DNA of 64,000 bases from UBA8529 sp964390565. Its GTDB lineage: Bacteria; Bacteroidota; Bacteroidia; Bacteroidales; Tenuifilaceae. Shown piece by piece: positions 18,283 through 28,198 of the stretch; the stretch's first letter is position 1; the number at the start of each line of letters is the position of its first letter. Made by a program: the position numbers and the translations under genes. The stretch spans positions 1 through 64,000 of the forward strand of contig CAYMII010000015.1 in NCBI GenBank assembly GCA_964390565.1, written 5' to 3'. Below the pieces are notes generated by a model. The model searched no databases. It had not been told where the DNA came from and saw nothing but the letters and a program-made list of their open reading frames with translations.

Positions 18283-19230
18283 TTATTTTTCATTATATAG
18301 TTTCCCTTGCCAAGTATCGCGTTCTTCGAGTATTTTTTCAATTTTATTCAGGAGCTGATCAGTTCGGAGAAGCCCCCACCCTTCAACTGCCAAAAATCGA
18401 GGCGGAGCTTCGCTTGTAAAGCGCTCAACCACGAAGTTGGGGTTTAGCCGTTCCAAGAAATCAACCACAAAGTGAAGATAGTCATTCATCTCGAAAAGGT
18501 TGAACATTTTGGGGTTTTCTTTATACTGTTGCTCCATCTTAGTACCTTTAACTATTTGTAACTGATGAAACTTGATGGAGTTCAAAGGCAATTTCGATAG
18601 AATTTTGGCCTCGGCAAGCATCTCATCCCTCGATTCGTTGGGCAACCCAAAAATAATGTGTGCACCTGTGTTGATTCCTCGTTTGGCAGATTCATCAATA
18701 GCCCAAACCGATTTCTCGAATGTGTGTCCTCTGTTGATCAACTCTAGCGTAGGATTATAGCACGATTCAATTCCAAATTCCAAGGAGATGTAGTAATCCT
18801 TAGAAAGTTCTTGAATGTAATCGAGTTTTGCCTCATCAACACAATCGGGACGCGTACCAATAACCAATCCAATTACTTTGGGATGCGAAAGAGCTTGGGA
18901 ATAAAGTTCCTTCAGCTTCTGCAACGAATCGTGAGTATTTGAGTAAGCCTGAAAGTATGCTAAGTAGTTTTCGGCTCGTTTATAGCGAACGGCATGAAAC
19001 TCTATTCCCTCCTCAATTTGCTGCGCAACCGACTTTGATGAAGTACAATAACTCGGGTTAAAAGCATCGTTATTGCAATAGGTACAGCCACCAACACCAA
19101 CAGAACCATCCCTATTGGGACAAGTAAAGCCAGCATCGATGGTTAGCTTTTGAACTCTGCCTCCAAAAGTGCGCTTAAAATAGTTAGCATAACTATTAAA
19201 TCGCCTACTATCGCCCCAAGCGTAATTCAT
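18283..19230 (-). CDS. TIGR01212 family radical SAM protein
   Basis: 315-residue radical SAM enzyme of the YhcC/YtqA type. The iron-sulfur site is the unusual CPNRDGSVGVGGCTYC arrangement (Cys-x11-Cys-x2-Cys, about residues 35-50), followed by conserved segments AYFQAYSNT and HIIFGLPNES. The family is widespread and its substrate is not settled to my knowledge. It lies 37 bases before addB on the same strand and could be co-transcribed with it. Confidence 0.9.
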   Translation of the reverse strand: MNYAWGDSRRFNSYANYFKRTFGGRVQKLTIDAGFTCPNRDGSVGVGGCTYCNNDAFNPSYCTSSKSVAQQIEEGIEFHAVRYKRAENYLAYFQAYSNTHDSLQKLKELYSQALSHPKVIGLVIGTRPDCVDEAKLDYIQELSKDYYISLEFGIESCYNPTLELINRGHTFEKSVWAIDESAKRGINTGAHIIFGLPNESRDEMLAEAKILSKLPLNSIKFHQLQIVKGTKMEQQYKENPKMFNLFEMNDYLHFVVDFLERLNPNFVVERFTSEAPPRFLAVEGWGLLRTDQLLNKIEKILEERDTWQGKLYNEK

Positions 19231-19332
19231 TACTTTTAGTTAAAGGTTTGCAAAGAAATAAAACATACAAAACAACGATATAGGTGTTTATCCCTATATT
19301 TTAAAAAACAAATACAAATCTACTCAAACAAA

Positions 19333-19357
19333 GCAGGCTAGCCAATGGCCAGCCTGC
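19333..19357 (-). terminator. Terminator after the TlpA-like gene
   Basis: Stem GCAGGCT/AGCCTGC plus an inner GCC/GGC with an AAT loop. On the minus strand it is followed by TTTGTTTG. It lies 22 bases past the TlpA-like stop. Confidence 0.65.
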
Positions 19358-19379
19358 AAATAGGAATTTTTATAAATAA

Positions 19380-20762
19380 CTATTTAATCTTAGCCAAATA
19401 TTCATCAAATAAATTAGTTAATTCTGCACCTGATGATGGTCTTGGAGCAGCGGATGAAATAATAATACCATTTTCGTCAATCAGATAAAAAGTTGGAATA
19501 AACTTAATCTGATAATCTTTAGCAACAGTAGATTTAAAAGCACCATCAGCATGAAGTTGTAGACCTTTCATCTTTTTCTCTTTCACCATCTTATCCCAAG
19601 CAACCATATCATCATCCATCGACATGCTAATGAAAGTAATCTTTTTGCCCTCGTAAGCCTTTTCAACTTCCTCAAGGTATGGAAGTTCATGACGGCAAGG
19701 ACCACACCAAGTTGCCCAAAAATCGATATATACTAGTTTGCCCTTTAAATCTTCTAAAGCATACTCCTTACCATTAATATCTTTATATCTAAATAATGGA
19801 GCAGGTTTACCTGGGGCTATTGATTGTTTTTCCTTATAAAGGTCATCAACTACTTTCTTATAACCTAAAGTTTGACATTCAGTCAAAAATTTATTAACCA
19901 AATCATTAAGTTTCCAAAATTCTCCATAAGATAAATTGTCAACTAACTCATTATGTTTTAAGAAATCACGAACCTCTGGATTAGTAACCTTTGAATCAAT
20001 TAATGCAAATTTTTTCGTCAGCATTTCAAAAGCAGGCATCGTTTCTTGATCTTTAGCATTAACCTGTTTTCCAAAGTCAACATCAATGGATTTTTTAACA
20101 AGTTGAATATAATCATTGAAAATAAGATGTTGTCCATTATTTAAATCTAACCCCTCTAGTGAAGAATAGTCTGCACTATCAGCATTAAATTCAATGCTAT
20201 TTACATAAGCATTGTACTCAGGATACATTGATAGATAGTTCTTATACATATAGCCATTTGCTATCGTTTCAAGGTCAGCAATAGCACTTTCAGGAATAGA
20301 TTTAATCTTCTCATCAATCTCGTTCTTCAAAGAATCAAGTTTAAGCATAAAGTTGGCTTTATCAAGACCAAATGCTTTTACACCTGCAAAGTATTTACTT
20401 GAAATCTTATCTTTCTCTCCCAAATAGTTATTTGTAGTTTCTAACTTACCCGAAAACCTAGCGCCATCCTTTACATTCTCGTAATCAATTGTAAATTCAG
20501 TTACATCGCCTGGATTCACATAAAATTCAACGCTAGTCTTACGTCCAGTTCTTAATGAATAAAGCACTGGTTTATCAATAGTTGTTTTAAAAGTAAATGT
20601 TTTATCGGCATTTAGCTTAATAGTCTCTGTAATACCCTTTGAGGTAATATTTACAACAGAATCTTTAAAGTTTTTAAGAGTACCCGAAATCATAGATTCC
20701 TTTGGACCCTTTACGCATGCAACCATTAATGGGAGCAATAAAAATGCGAAGTATTTCTTCAT
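19380..20762 (-). CDS. TlpA-like thiol-disulfide oxidoreductase lipoprotein
   Basis: 460 residues. A signal peptide ends in a lipobox (MVAC, Cys about 16), so it is envelope-anchored. Residues about 25-110 look like a DUF4369 beta domain, a helical middle follows, and the C-terminal 140 residues are a thioredoxin fold with WCGPC at about 351-355. Such proteins reduce or isomerise disulfides in the periplasm of Bacteroidota. It stands alone between terminator-like signals. Confidence 0.9.
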   Translation of the reverse strand: MKKYFAFLLLPLMVACVKGPKESMISGTLKNFKDSVVNITSKGITETIKLNADKTFTFKTTIDKPVLYSLRTGRKTSVEFYVNPGDVTEFTIDYENVKDGARFSGKLETTNNYLGEKDKISSKYFAGVKAFGLDKANFMLKLDSLKNEIDEKIKSIPESAIADLETIANGYMYKNYLSMYPEYNAYVNSIEFNADSADYSSLEGLDLNNGQHLIFNDYIQLVKKSIDVDFGKQVNAKDQETMPAFEMLTKKFALIDSKVTNPEVRDFLKHNELVDNLSYGEFWKLNDLVNKFLTECQTLGYKKVVDDLYKEKQSIAPGKPAPLFRYKDINGKEYALEDLKGKLVYIDFWATWCGPCRHELPYLEEVEKAYEGKKITFISMSMDDDMVAWDKMVKEKKMKGLQLHADGAFKSTVAKDYQIKFIPTFYLIDENGIIISSAAPRPSSGAELTNLFDEYLAKIK

Positions 20763-20942
20763 AATTATAATTTGTTAGATTAATTTTTAGAGCTGCAAGA
20801 TAGAGAAAAAAGTTATCGGTTGTAGGTTGCTAATTTCAATTGTATGATGTCTATCTACTTTGAAAAATGGACTGAAAAATAATATATCACCCAATATTTT
20901 GCATATGTTTGAAATAAAAAAATCTACTAAAAAACAAAAACA

Positions 20943-21248
20943 TTACTCCTTTCTAAGACTCTGCATTGCCTGATTAAGCTGCGCTGATTTTATACTCAAA
21001 TAGTACATTAACGCATTATTAATTAGCTCATCTTGATCGACTTTTAAATAGTCTGATAAAATTTTATAACGTTTTAAAACTCTTGGATCTATCTGAAAAC
21101 TTTGAATTGTTGAGGTTTCAACTTTACCCGTTTGGGTATTAATATGAGCTATTTCTAAAGGTTTTTCAAGCTCAGCGTCCTTTATGAAATGAGTATTAGA
21201 AAGAAGTGCTTTCTGAATATCGTCAATTGTAAGTTTATTTCTTGCCAT
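20943..21248 (-). CDS. Putative ribbon-helix-helix partner of ParA
   Basis: 101 residues, not assigned to a named family with confidence. The C-terminal half (FQIDPRVLKRYKILSDYL then DELINNALMYYLSIK) has the strand-helix-helix pattern of ribbon-helix-helix DNA-binding proteins. The N-terminal half is polar and probably flexible. It overlaps the end of the ParA gene by 14 bases, so the two are translationally coupled. In ParA systems the small downstream gene encodes the centromere-binding protein or cargo adaptor, which is the likely role here. Confidence 0.65.
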   Translation of the reverse strand: MARNKLTIDDIQKALLSNTHFIKDAELEKPLEIAHINTQTGKVETSTIQSFQIDPRVLKRYKILSDYLKVDQDELINNALMYYLSIKSAQLNQAMQSLRKE

Positions 21249-21999
21249 ACTTCTTAATCAATTCGTTTGCAAAATCCATATAATCCTCCGCTCCTCTACT
21301 CTTTGGGGCATACTCGAATATAGACTGCTTGAAGGCACCCGATTCCATTAAAGAGATATCCTGACGGATATAGGTGCTAAACAACTTGTCTTTAAAGTGT
21401 TCATTGACCGTTAGATTTGTAATTACAGCCTGACTAAACTTAGTTCGAGTAACCAATTTCACAAATAGAATACCTGCAAGCTGAAGCGAAGGGTTCATGC
21501 GTTTTTGAATCTTTTCGGATATAGACATAATCCTATCAAGCCCAATAAATGCGAAGTTTTCAGCTTGCATTGGTACAATAAAATAGTCGGCTGCTACCAA
21601 CGAGTTTATGGATAAAGTCCCTAAGCTTGGAGGACAATCAATTAAAATATAATCGTATTCATCCGAAACTTTCTCGAGTTTCTCTTTAAGTATATACTCT
21701 CGTCCAGGCTCACTGCTTATTAAAAATTCTGTCTCGAGAAGTTTATCGGAAGCGGGGAGCAAATTTATCTTTCCATTTTGTTTTATTGCCTGACTGACAG
21801 AGCATTTCCCAAGAAATAAATCACACATATTATTCTCTACGCCCCATAATCCTAATGCTGATGTTAAATTGCATTGGCTATCCAAATCGATAAGCAAAAC
21901 ACGTTTTTTTTTGTTTACCAGCGCAGCACCTAAATTTAGCACAGTGGTTGTTTTGCCTGTACCACCCTTATTATTAAGAATAGAAAAGATTTTTGCCAT
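21235..21999 (-). CDS. ParA family ATPase (orphan)
   Basis: 254-residue deviant Walker A ATPase. The P-loop NNKGGTGKTT sits at about 8-17, Walker A' is VLLIDLDSQ, and Walker B is YDYILIDCPPSLG. It lacks an N-terminal DNA-binding domain, so it resembles chromosomal Soj/ParA or plasmid type Ib partition ATPases and cargo-positioning relatives. No ParB with a canonical ParB/Srx fold is beside it. Its partner appears to be the overlapping 101-residue gene. The spacer to addA (204 bases) shows nothing I can name. Confidence 0.88.
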   Translation of the reverse strand: MAKIFSILNNKGGTGKTTTVLNLGAALVNKKKRVLLIDLDSQCNLTSALGLWGVENNMCDLFLGKCSVSQAIKQNGKINLLPASDKLLETEFLISSEPGREYILKEKLEKVSDEYDYILIDCPPSLGTLSINSLVAADYFIVPMQAENFAFIGLDRIMSISEKIQKRMNPSLQLAGILFVKLVTRTKFSQAVITNLTVNEHFKDKLFSTYIRQDISLMESGAFKQSIFEYAPKSRGAEDYMDFANELIKKYGKK

Positions 22000-22203
22000 A
22001 GAACTTTCTATTACAATTTGAGATAATATGAGATTAACTGGTCTAAATTACGGAAAATAAAAATACAGCCTTAACATTTATTGACAATTGCTATGAAATA
22101 TCAGGGTTATCTATTCTTTTAGTAAAATTCAAACCACTATTTGCAATACAAACCATTAGCCAATAAAAATAAGATGTGAACGATTATTTAAAGGAAATGA
22201 ATT

Positions 22204-25200
22204 TTAGCACTTAACCAGGTTTTCCGAATCGACATACCACAAATACCCTTCAACCTTTGAATAACCCATTTTTTGAATTAGTTCAACATACCTCTTTATC
22301 TGTCTTTTATATGAATCTGATTCGGTGCCAAACTTATAATCAACAACAATAACCTCATCACTATTTAGCATAACCCTATCGGGGCGATGAATTGAACTAT
22401 CGGGAGATATTACAGAAATCTCGTTTTTAACCTCCCATGCATCCGAAAACCATGTTTTATAAGGTTCTTGATTTAAAAGGTTATCTATCTTTAATTTCAA
22501 CTCTTTCTTTTGATCATAATTGATTAAACCGCTAAACTGCATATTATCAAGCGCAACTTCAACATCCGATGAGGTCTTGATTTGAGAGAAAAGAGTATGC
22601 ATCGTTTTGCCATAGTTTATCGAAACTCCCTTAGTTGGCTCATCGGTAAAGAAATCGGTTGATTCCAAATGCTGCTTTACTTTCACCTTTAACTCGCCAG
22701 CAGGGTAATAATCGAGCACCCAAGAGGTGTTACTCTCATCCTTTTTCTTTTTATCTTGAGCATACATCTCGCGATTACCAATGCAATAGGTCGTTATAGA
22801 ATTACCTGCCTCATCAACCTCAGAATTAACCTTTAAATCGTTCGAGCCTATTCCTGAAAGAACCTTATCTATTAAGATTGACGTATTTGAAATCGTCTCC
22901 TTTTTACCAGATTTATCATCTTTAGCTGGCTTGGTCGGACAAAAAGCATACATCTCATTCTCGGCACGAGTAAATGCAACGTATAGCAGATTCACATTAT
23001 CGATAACCGTTTGAATATTATCCTCAATAGTTGATTGGGCAAATAGACTATTCTTTGAATCGGTGCCTGATTTTACAGGGTATTTAGGCAAAGTATCGAA
23101 AGGCTTCTCCTCCGAATCAACCCAAAGCATAGGATTTTTACCAAAGGGTCGGAATGGCCATTCAGCATTAGGAATAATAACGATTGGGAATTGCAATCCC
23201 TTTGATTTATGAATAGTTGTAATAGTAATCGCATTGGATGATTCGGGCATAGATAGTGATAGCTTTATACCATCCTCTTCCCACCACTCAACAAAACGGG
23301 AAACATCGTTTGGTCCACGACGCGACAGGTTAACAATTTGCTCGTGTAGTTCAGAAATGTAAGCTAATTCCTTTTTATTATGAAGTAATCCATAACGATT
23401 AATAATTGCCTCAAAAACCTCTTGAACTGGTCGGGTACGATAGCCTTTTAGCCAGTTAACCTCCTCATCGAGATAATTGATTTCAAACGAATCGTGCCAG
23501 TCGACCTTTTTATCAACCCAAATGCCCTTTAATCCTGCGGCTAAACTTGCCCTTGTAATGCTATCTTTAGGTTGAGAGATAATCTTAATTGCTGCAACAC
23601 AAAATTTTACTGCTGGTGATGATGAAAGTAATAATCCCTCCTGACTAACAACATCAAATGAGCCAAATGCCTCGGGGTGATTTTGCTTATAGGATATGAG
23701 CATATTGGCAAACTCCTGCCCTTCCTTATTAGATCTTACAAGAAGTGCAATATCACCTGCTTTGTAGCCCCTTTCCTGGATTTCAGAGATTAACTCGGGC
23801 AGATAATTATTGAGATCATCCTTAAAGGATTTATCGATATCGGGAATAAACTTTACCTCGGCATAACCAGAACCACTGCTAGTTCTACTAGTTTTCTGCT
23901 CAACATTATCGTAAGCCAAAGCAAACTCTTTGCTAAAATCGTAGTTGAATTGAACATCCTCAACCATCTGCTCGGTAATCCCTTTCAGCACCTTCGATGC
24001 GCTAGCAAAGAAAAGGTTATTAAACTCCACTATCGATGGCAAACTCCGACGATTTATATCAAGCGGTTTATAGTTTACACCTAACAACGAGAAATCGTTC
24101 TCCAAACCTGATGATAGAATTCGCCAATCGCCATTACGCCAGCGGTAAATTGCTTGCTTTACATCACCAACCACCATGCTAAAGCCATCCTGTGCCAAGC
24201 TATTCTCGATGAGCGGTTTAAAATTTTGCCACTGAATAACTGATGTATCCTGAAACTCATCAATCATAAAGTGTTCGTAACGTGTGCCCGCTTTCTCATA
24301 TACAAACGGAGCATCATTTTCCTTAACAAACTCCCTTAACAGCGGACCGCTATCGGCTAACAGCATGAAGCCTTCGTCGTTTGAGAGTTTCCTGATTGTA
24401 TGCCACAAATCACCTAAAATTGCAAGCGAATCGAGGTTTCGAAGCACTAAACGTGCTGAATTATAGGTTCGTTCTTCTCGCTCAATGATATCATTAAGCT
24501 TTTTAAGATTAGGATGAAGATGCGAACTCACCATATTTGATATAACTGCAAATTTTGAGATATTCTTTTTATCCTCTGCTTTAACCCAATCATCACCGTT
24601 AGGACTATCTAATGCTTTCAGAACTCTTGCTCCATCTGGTTTTGGTAATAAGTCTCCACTCTCAACATTCGAGCATTTTAGAAAGAACCCGTAAACACCT
24701 GAAGTTCCATAAGCAAAATCTTTCTCGCTAAAACCATACTGATTAATAGTTTCAATCGCCTCTTTTCCTACTTCTTCAACTTGTTTAACTATACTATTAA
24801 TAATTTGATTTAGCTCATTTTTAAGTAATTCAACCCTTTTTTTATCTGTAAACTGGTTTACCTCTTCAGGTTTCATCAACCTAAAACTCTCGGAGAAAAG
24901 CTCTTTCCCAAGAGCAATAAGACCGCTACGAATATCCCAGCTCTTCCCCTCCTCCATTTGCGATTCGCCCATTTTCCGAAGCCACTCGAAAAGGGCAGAA
25001 TTATCAATCGATTCGTCGAGCATGATATCTGCAGCACGCTCGAGCACTGGGTTAAAATCGAGCCGAATATCGGCTCCGCCCTGCTGGCCTATCTCCCAAA
25101 GTAGCGCTTGTATTATTCGTTGTACAAAGCTATCAATTGTACTTACCGAAAACCGTGAATAATCGTGAAGAATGTTGGACAGCGCCCTTTTTGCACGCTG

Positions 25201-25455
25201 TGGGATTGTATCGGGGTTAATTTTAGTTTCCTCAGCAACAAGCGTAAACATGGGTGTTTTATTGCCATCGGCAATGCTTTTTAGCTCATCTAGAATCCGT
25301 CCCTTCATCTCGGCAGTTGCCTTGTTGGTAAAGGTTACAGCCAATATTTTTTTATAAGATAGTGGGTCGTAAATGACCAATTTAATATACTCAGCCGCCA
25401 ACCGGAATGTTTTTCCAGATCCTGCAGAGGCTTTGTATACTGTTAATTGTGACAT
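22204..25455 (-). CDS. addA: AddA-like UvrD-family helicase-nuclease
   Basis: 1083-residue superfamily 1 helicase with a C-terminal nuclease. Motif I is KASAGSGKT near residue 8-16, motif II DEFQDTS near 395, motif III GDVKQAIYRWRNGD near 430, motif V TIHKSKGLQF near 740 and motif VI YVAFTRAENE near 822. The C-terminal PD-(D/E)XK site reads RPDRVM followed by VVDYKFG near 1037. With the AddB-like protein it should form the recombinational helicase-nuclease. Its first codons fall inside a 15-base tandem repeat unit that continues upstream of the start. Confidence 0.92.
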   Translation of the reverse strand: MSQLTVYKASAGSGKTFRLAAEYIKLVIYDPLSYKKILAVTFTNKATAEMKGRILDELKSIADGNKTPMFTLVAEETKINPDTIPQRAKRALSNILHDYSRFSVSTIDSFVQRIIQALLWEIGQQGGADIRLDFNPVLERAADIMLDESIDNSALFEWLRKMGESQMEEGKSWDIRSGLIALGKELFSESFRLMKPEEVNQFTDKKRVELLKNELNQIINSIVKQVEEVGKEAIETINQYGFSEKDFAYGTSGVYGFFLKCSNVESGDLLPKPDGARVLKALDSPNGDDWVKAEDKKNISKFAVISNMVSSHLHPNLKKLNDIIEREERTYNSARLVLRNLDSLAILGDLWHTIRKLSNDEGFMLLADSGPLLREFVKENDAPFVYEKAGTRYEHFMIDEFQDTSVIQWQNFKPLIENSLAQDGFSMVVGDVKQAIYRWRNGDWRILSSGLENDFSLLGVNYKPLDINRRSLPSIVEFNNLFFASASKVLKGITEQMVEDVQFNYDFSKEFALAYDNVEQKTSRTSSGSGYAEVKFIPDIDKSFKDDLNNYLPELISEIQERGYKAGDIALLVRSNKEGQEFANMLISYKQNHPEAFGSFDVVSQEGLLLSSSPAVKFCVAAIKIISQPKDSITRASLAAGLKGIWVDKKVDWHDSFEINYLDEEVNWLKGYRTRPVQEVFEAIINRYGLLHNKKELAYISELHEQIVNLSRRGPNDVSRFVEWWEEDGIKLSLSMPESSNAITITTIHKSKGLQFPIVIIPNAEWPFRPFGKNPMLWVDSEEKPFDTLPKYPVKSGTDSKNSLFAQSTIEDNIQTVIDNVNLLYVAFTRAENEMYAFCPTKPAKDDKSGKKETISNTSILIDKVLSGIGSNDLKVNSEVDEAGNSITTYCIGNREMYAQDKKKKDESNTSWVLDYYPAGELKVKVKQHLESTDFFTDEPTKGVSINYGKTMHTLFSQIKTSSDVEVALDNMQFSGLINYDQKKELKLKIDNLLNQEPYKTWFSDAWEVKNEISVISPDSSIHRPDRVMLNSDEVIVVDYKFGTESDSYKRQIKRYVELIQKMGYSKVEGYLWYVDSENLVKC

Positions 25456-25508
25456 TGTTTATTGTGATGCTGTTTATTGTGATGCTGTTTATTGTTTTGC
25501 TGTGATGC
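25441..25508. repeat. 15-base tandem repeat at the addA start
   Basis: Two identical 15-base units (25456-25470, 25471-25485), a third with two or three changes (25486-25500) and a partial unit. A degenerate unit at 25441-25455 (12 of 15) contains the addA start codon and the next four codons. Confidence 0.8.
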
Positions 25509-25643
25509 TGTATAAAATGCTATAATATGATTAATGTTAAATCCTAAGTTTAATACTGTAAATATAGAAAACATAAATATCTATTTAAACCTATCGAACT
25601 ATAATCATTCTAATTGGTTGTTAAATTAAAATCTAAATTGAAT

Positions 25644-28151
25644 ATGAAAAAAGCCTTTTTTTATCTCTCTCTTTTCGCTTTTTTGTTTTCAGGTACATTA
25701 AATGGTCAGAACAAACCTATCGAAAAGGCAAACTACCAACTTCCCGCCAAGTTCTCTTCTAAAAGAATCAACAAAATGGTGTTCAGCACCAGCGTTGATG
25801 CTCATTGGCTAAAGAATGGCGATAAGTTTTGGTATGCTTACGAAACATCTAATGGCAAGACCTACTACATTGTTGATGCAGCGACAAAAGCTAAAAAAGT
25901 CCTATTCGATAATGTTAACATGGCAGCGCAAATGTCGCGCTTAACCAAAGATCCTTTTGATGCCCAGCATCTTCCTATTGAAAAGATCAAATTCATTAAG
26001 AACGAGACCACCCTTCAGTTTGAGGTAAAAAGTCTTCTTATGGATGAGGATAAAAAGGATGAAGAGAACGACATGAAAGATAAAAAGGATAAGAAGAAAA
26101 AAGATAATGATGAAAAAAAAGAGAAAAAAACATTTCACTTTGAATACGATATAGCATCAGGAAAACTATCGTTAATTGATGATTTCAAAAAGATAAAGGA
26201 GAAACCCGAATGGGCTAACATATCTCCTGATGGCGAAAAAATCCTTTTCTCGAAAAAGCACAACATTTACCTAATGGATAAGGCCAACTACGAAAAGGCT
26301 CTTAAAAACGAGGATGATACTACAATTGTTGAAAAACAGCTAACGACTGATGGTGAAAAGTACTATTCTTATGGTTATACCGATGGTAACGAGGATAACG
26401 AAGAAGAGGTTAAAAATGCCGATAAGCGTAAATCAACTTGGGTACTTTGGTCACACGATTCAAAGATGTTTGCTCTTACCCGTAGTGATGAACGTAAGGT
26501 TAAAGATCTATGGGTAATTAAAACCCAATCAAGTCCTCGTCCTACGCTTGAGACATACAAGTATCAAATGCCAGGTGAGAAAGAATCGCCAATTGAAGAG
26601 ATGTTAGTTTACAACTTTGAAACAGGCAAAATGGTTAAAATGGATGTTGGTGCTTTCAAAGATCAAACTCTTTCGCTAATGAGCTTTCCTCGCTTAGCAA
26701 AGGAACGTGACGATGATTACGTTTCTGCAAAATGGGCTTCGAAAACAAACGATAAACTCTACTTCACTCGCGTTTCTAGGGATTTAAAACGTGCCGATGT
26801 TTGTTACGCCGATCCTAATACTGGAAAGGTAACTGTCCTTATTGAAGAACGCCTAAACACCTATATCGACCTAAACGATGTAAGCCTCGTAAACAATGGC
26901 AAAGAGATTATTTTCTGGTCAGAGCGCGATGGCTGGGGACATTTCTACCTTTATGATGGTAACGGTAAACTTAAAAACCAGATTACCTCTGGTCCATACC
27001 ACTGCGAGAGCATCGAAGGGATTGATGAGGTAAACCGCGTAATCTACTTTACAGCAAATAACCTTGAGCCAAACGAAGATCCTTACTACCTTCATTTTTA
27101 CCGCATCAACTTTGATGGCACAGGTTTAAAACTTTTGAATAAAGGTAACTTTAACCATAGCGTAAGCATTTCGGACTCATACAAATACTTTGTTGATAAT
27201 TTTTCAAGGGTAAATACTGCCCCCGAATCATTCCTAATGGATAATATGGGCAATAAAGCGTTAAGCCTCGAAAAAACAGATCTTTCGTTACTTTTCCAAG
27301 CTGGATATAAGTTTCCTGAACCTTTCAAAGCTAAAGCAGCCGACGGAATAACTGATATTTATGGTGTTATGTACAAGCCATTCGATTTCGACTCAACAAA
27401 ATCATACCCAATTATTGAGTACGTTTATCCAGGCCCACAAACTGAAGCGGTTGACAAATCGTTCTCGAAGAGAATGGATAGAACTGATAGGCTTGCTCAG
27501 TTTGGATTTGTTGTAATAACTTTAGGAAATAGAGGTGGACACCCTGCTCGCTCGAAATGGTATCATAGCTATGGCTACAATAATTTAAGGAACTATGGAC
27601 TTGCCGATAAGAAAGTTGTTGCTGAACAGCTAGCTGATAGGCACAAGTATATCGATATTAATAGAGTTGGTATCCATGGTCATTCAGGTGGTGGATTTAT
27701 GTCAACCGCAGCCATGTTAGCATATCCCGATTTTTTTAAGGTAGCAGTATCGAACGCAGGTAACCACGATAATAGCGTTTATAACCGTTGGTGGAGCGAA
27801 AAACATCATGGAGTAAAGGAGATTGCCGATACCAGTGGAAACGTTAAGTTCGTATACGATATAGAGAAGAATCAGCAGATTGCTAAAAACCTAAAGGGTC
27901 ATCTACTTTTAACAACTGGAGAGATTGACGACAACGTACATCCAGGCAATACGTTAAGAGTTGTTAATGCCTTAGTAAAGGCAAACAAGCGTTTCGATTT
28001 CTTTATGTACCCTGGACAACGTCATGGCTATGGCGATATGATGGAGTACCATTTTTGGCTAACAGGCGATTATTTCTGCAAATGGCTAATTGGTGACTCC
28101 TCTCAAAGTGTTGATAATATTGAGATGAATAAGGACAATGAGTTAAAATAG
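25644..28151 (+). CDS. S9 family serine peptidase (prolyl oligopeptidase family)
   Basis: Exported peptidase of 835 residues with a Sec signal peptide (MKKAFFYLSLFAFLFSG). A beta-propeller N-terminal region is followed by an alpha/beta-hydrolase domain with GIHGHSGGGF (nucleophile Ser near 680), a probable Asp in TGEIDDNVHP near 758 and His in GQRHGYGD near 793. Residues about 134-162 are an almost pure Lys/Asp/Glu stretch inserted in the propeller. I chose the ATG at 25644 over the open frame from 25614 because the signal peptide begins there. It likely cleaves peptides in the periplasm. Confidence 0.9.
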   Translation: MKKAFFYLSLFAFLFSGTLNGQNKPIEKANYQLPAKFSSKRINKMVFSTSVDAHWLKNGDKFWYAYETSNGKTYYIVDAATKAKKVLFDNVNMAAQMSRLTKDPFDAQHLPIEKIKFIKNETTLQFEVKSLLMDEDKKDEENDMKDKKDKKKKDNDEKKEKKTFHFEYDIASGKLSLIDDFKKIKEKPEWANISPDGEKILFSKKHNIYLMDKANYEKALKNEDDTTIVEKQLTTDGEKYYSYGYTDGNEDNEEEVKNADKRKSTWVLWSHDSKMFALTRSDERKVKDLWVIKTQSSPRPTLETYKYQMPGEKESPIEEMLVYNFETGKMVKMDVGAFKDQTLSLMSFPRLAKERDDDYVSAKWASKTNDKLYFTRVSRDLKRADVCYADPNTGKVTVLIEERLNTYIDLNDVSLVNNGKEIIFWSERDGWGHFYLYDGNGKLKNQITSGPYHCESIEGIDEVNRVIYFTANNLEPNEDPYYLHFYRINFDGTGLKLLNKGNFNHSVSISDSYKYFVDNFSRVNTAPESFLMDNMGNKALSLEKTDLSLLFQAGYKFPEPFKAKAADGITDIYGVMYKPFDFDSTKSYPIIEYVYPGPQTEAVDKSFSKRMDRTDRLAQFGFVVITLGNRGGHPARSKWYHSYGYNNLRNYGLADKKVVAEQLADRHKYIDINRVGIHGHSGGGFMSTAAMLAYPDFFKVAVSNAGNHDNSVYNRWWSEKHHGVKEIADTSGNVKFVYDIEKNQQIAKNLKGHLLLTTGEIDDNVHPGNTLRVVNALVKANKRFDFFMYPGQRHGYGDMMEYHFWLTGDYFCKWLIGDSSQSVDNIEMNKDNELK

Positions 28152-28170
28152 GATGATTCTCTAAAAATAA

Positions 28171-28194
28171 AAAAGGCACTTTTCAGTGCCTTTT
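28171..28194. terminator. Bidirectional terminator
   Basis: Perfect 10-bp stem AAAAGGCACT/AGTGCCTTTT with a TTTC loop and A/T tails, between the converging S9 and M14 peptidase genes. Confidence 0.88.
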
Positions 28195-28198
28195 TTAT

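Noticed and set aside
25456..25508. CRISPR-like array
   Set aside because: 15-base units in direct tandem with no spacers and no cas genes.
25941..26138. Antisense hydrophobic 65-residue ORF
   Set aside because: Mirror image of the Lys/Asp/Glu-rich coding stretch of the S9 peptidase; low complexity only.
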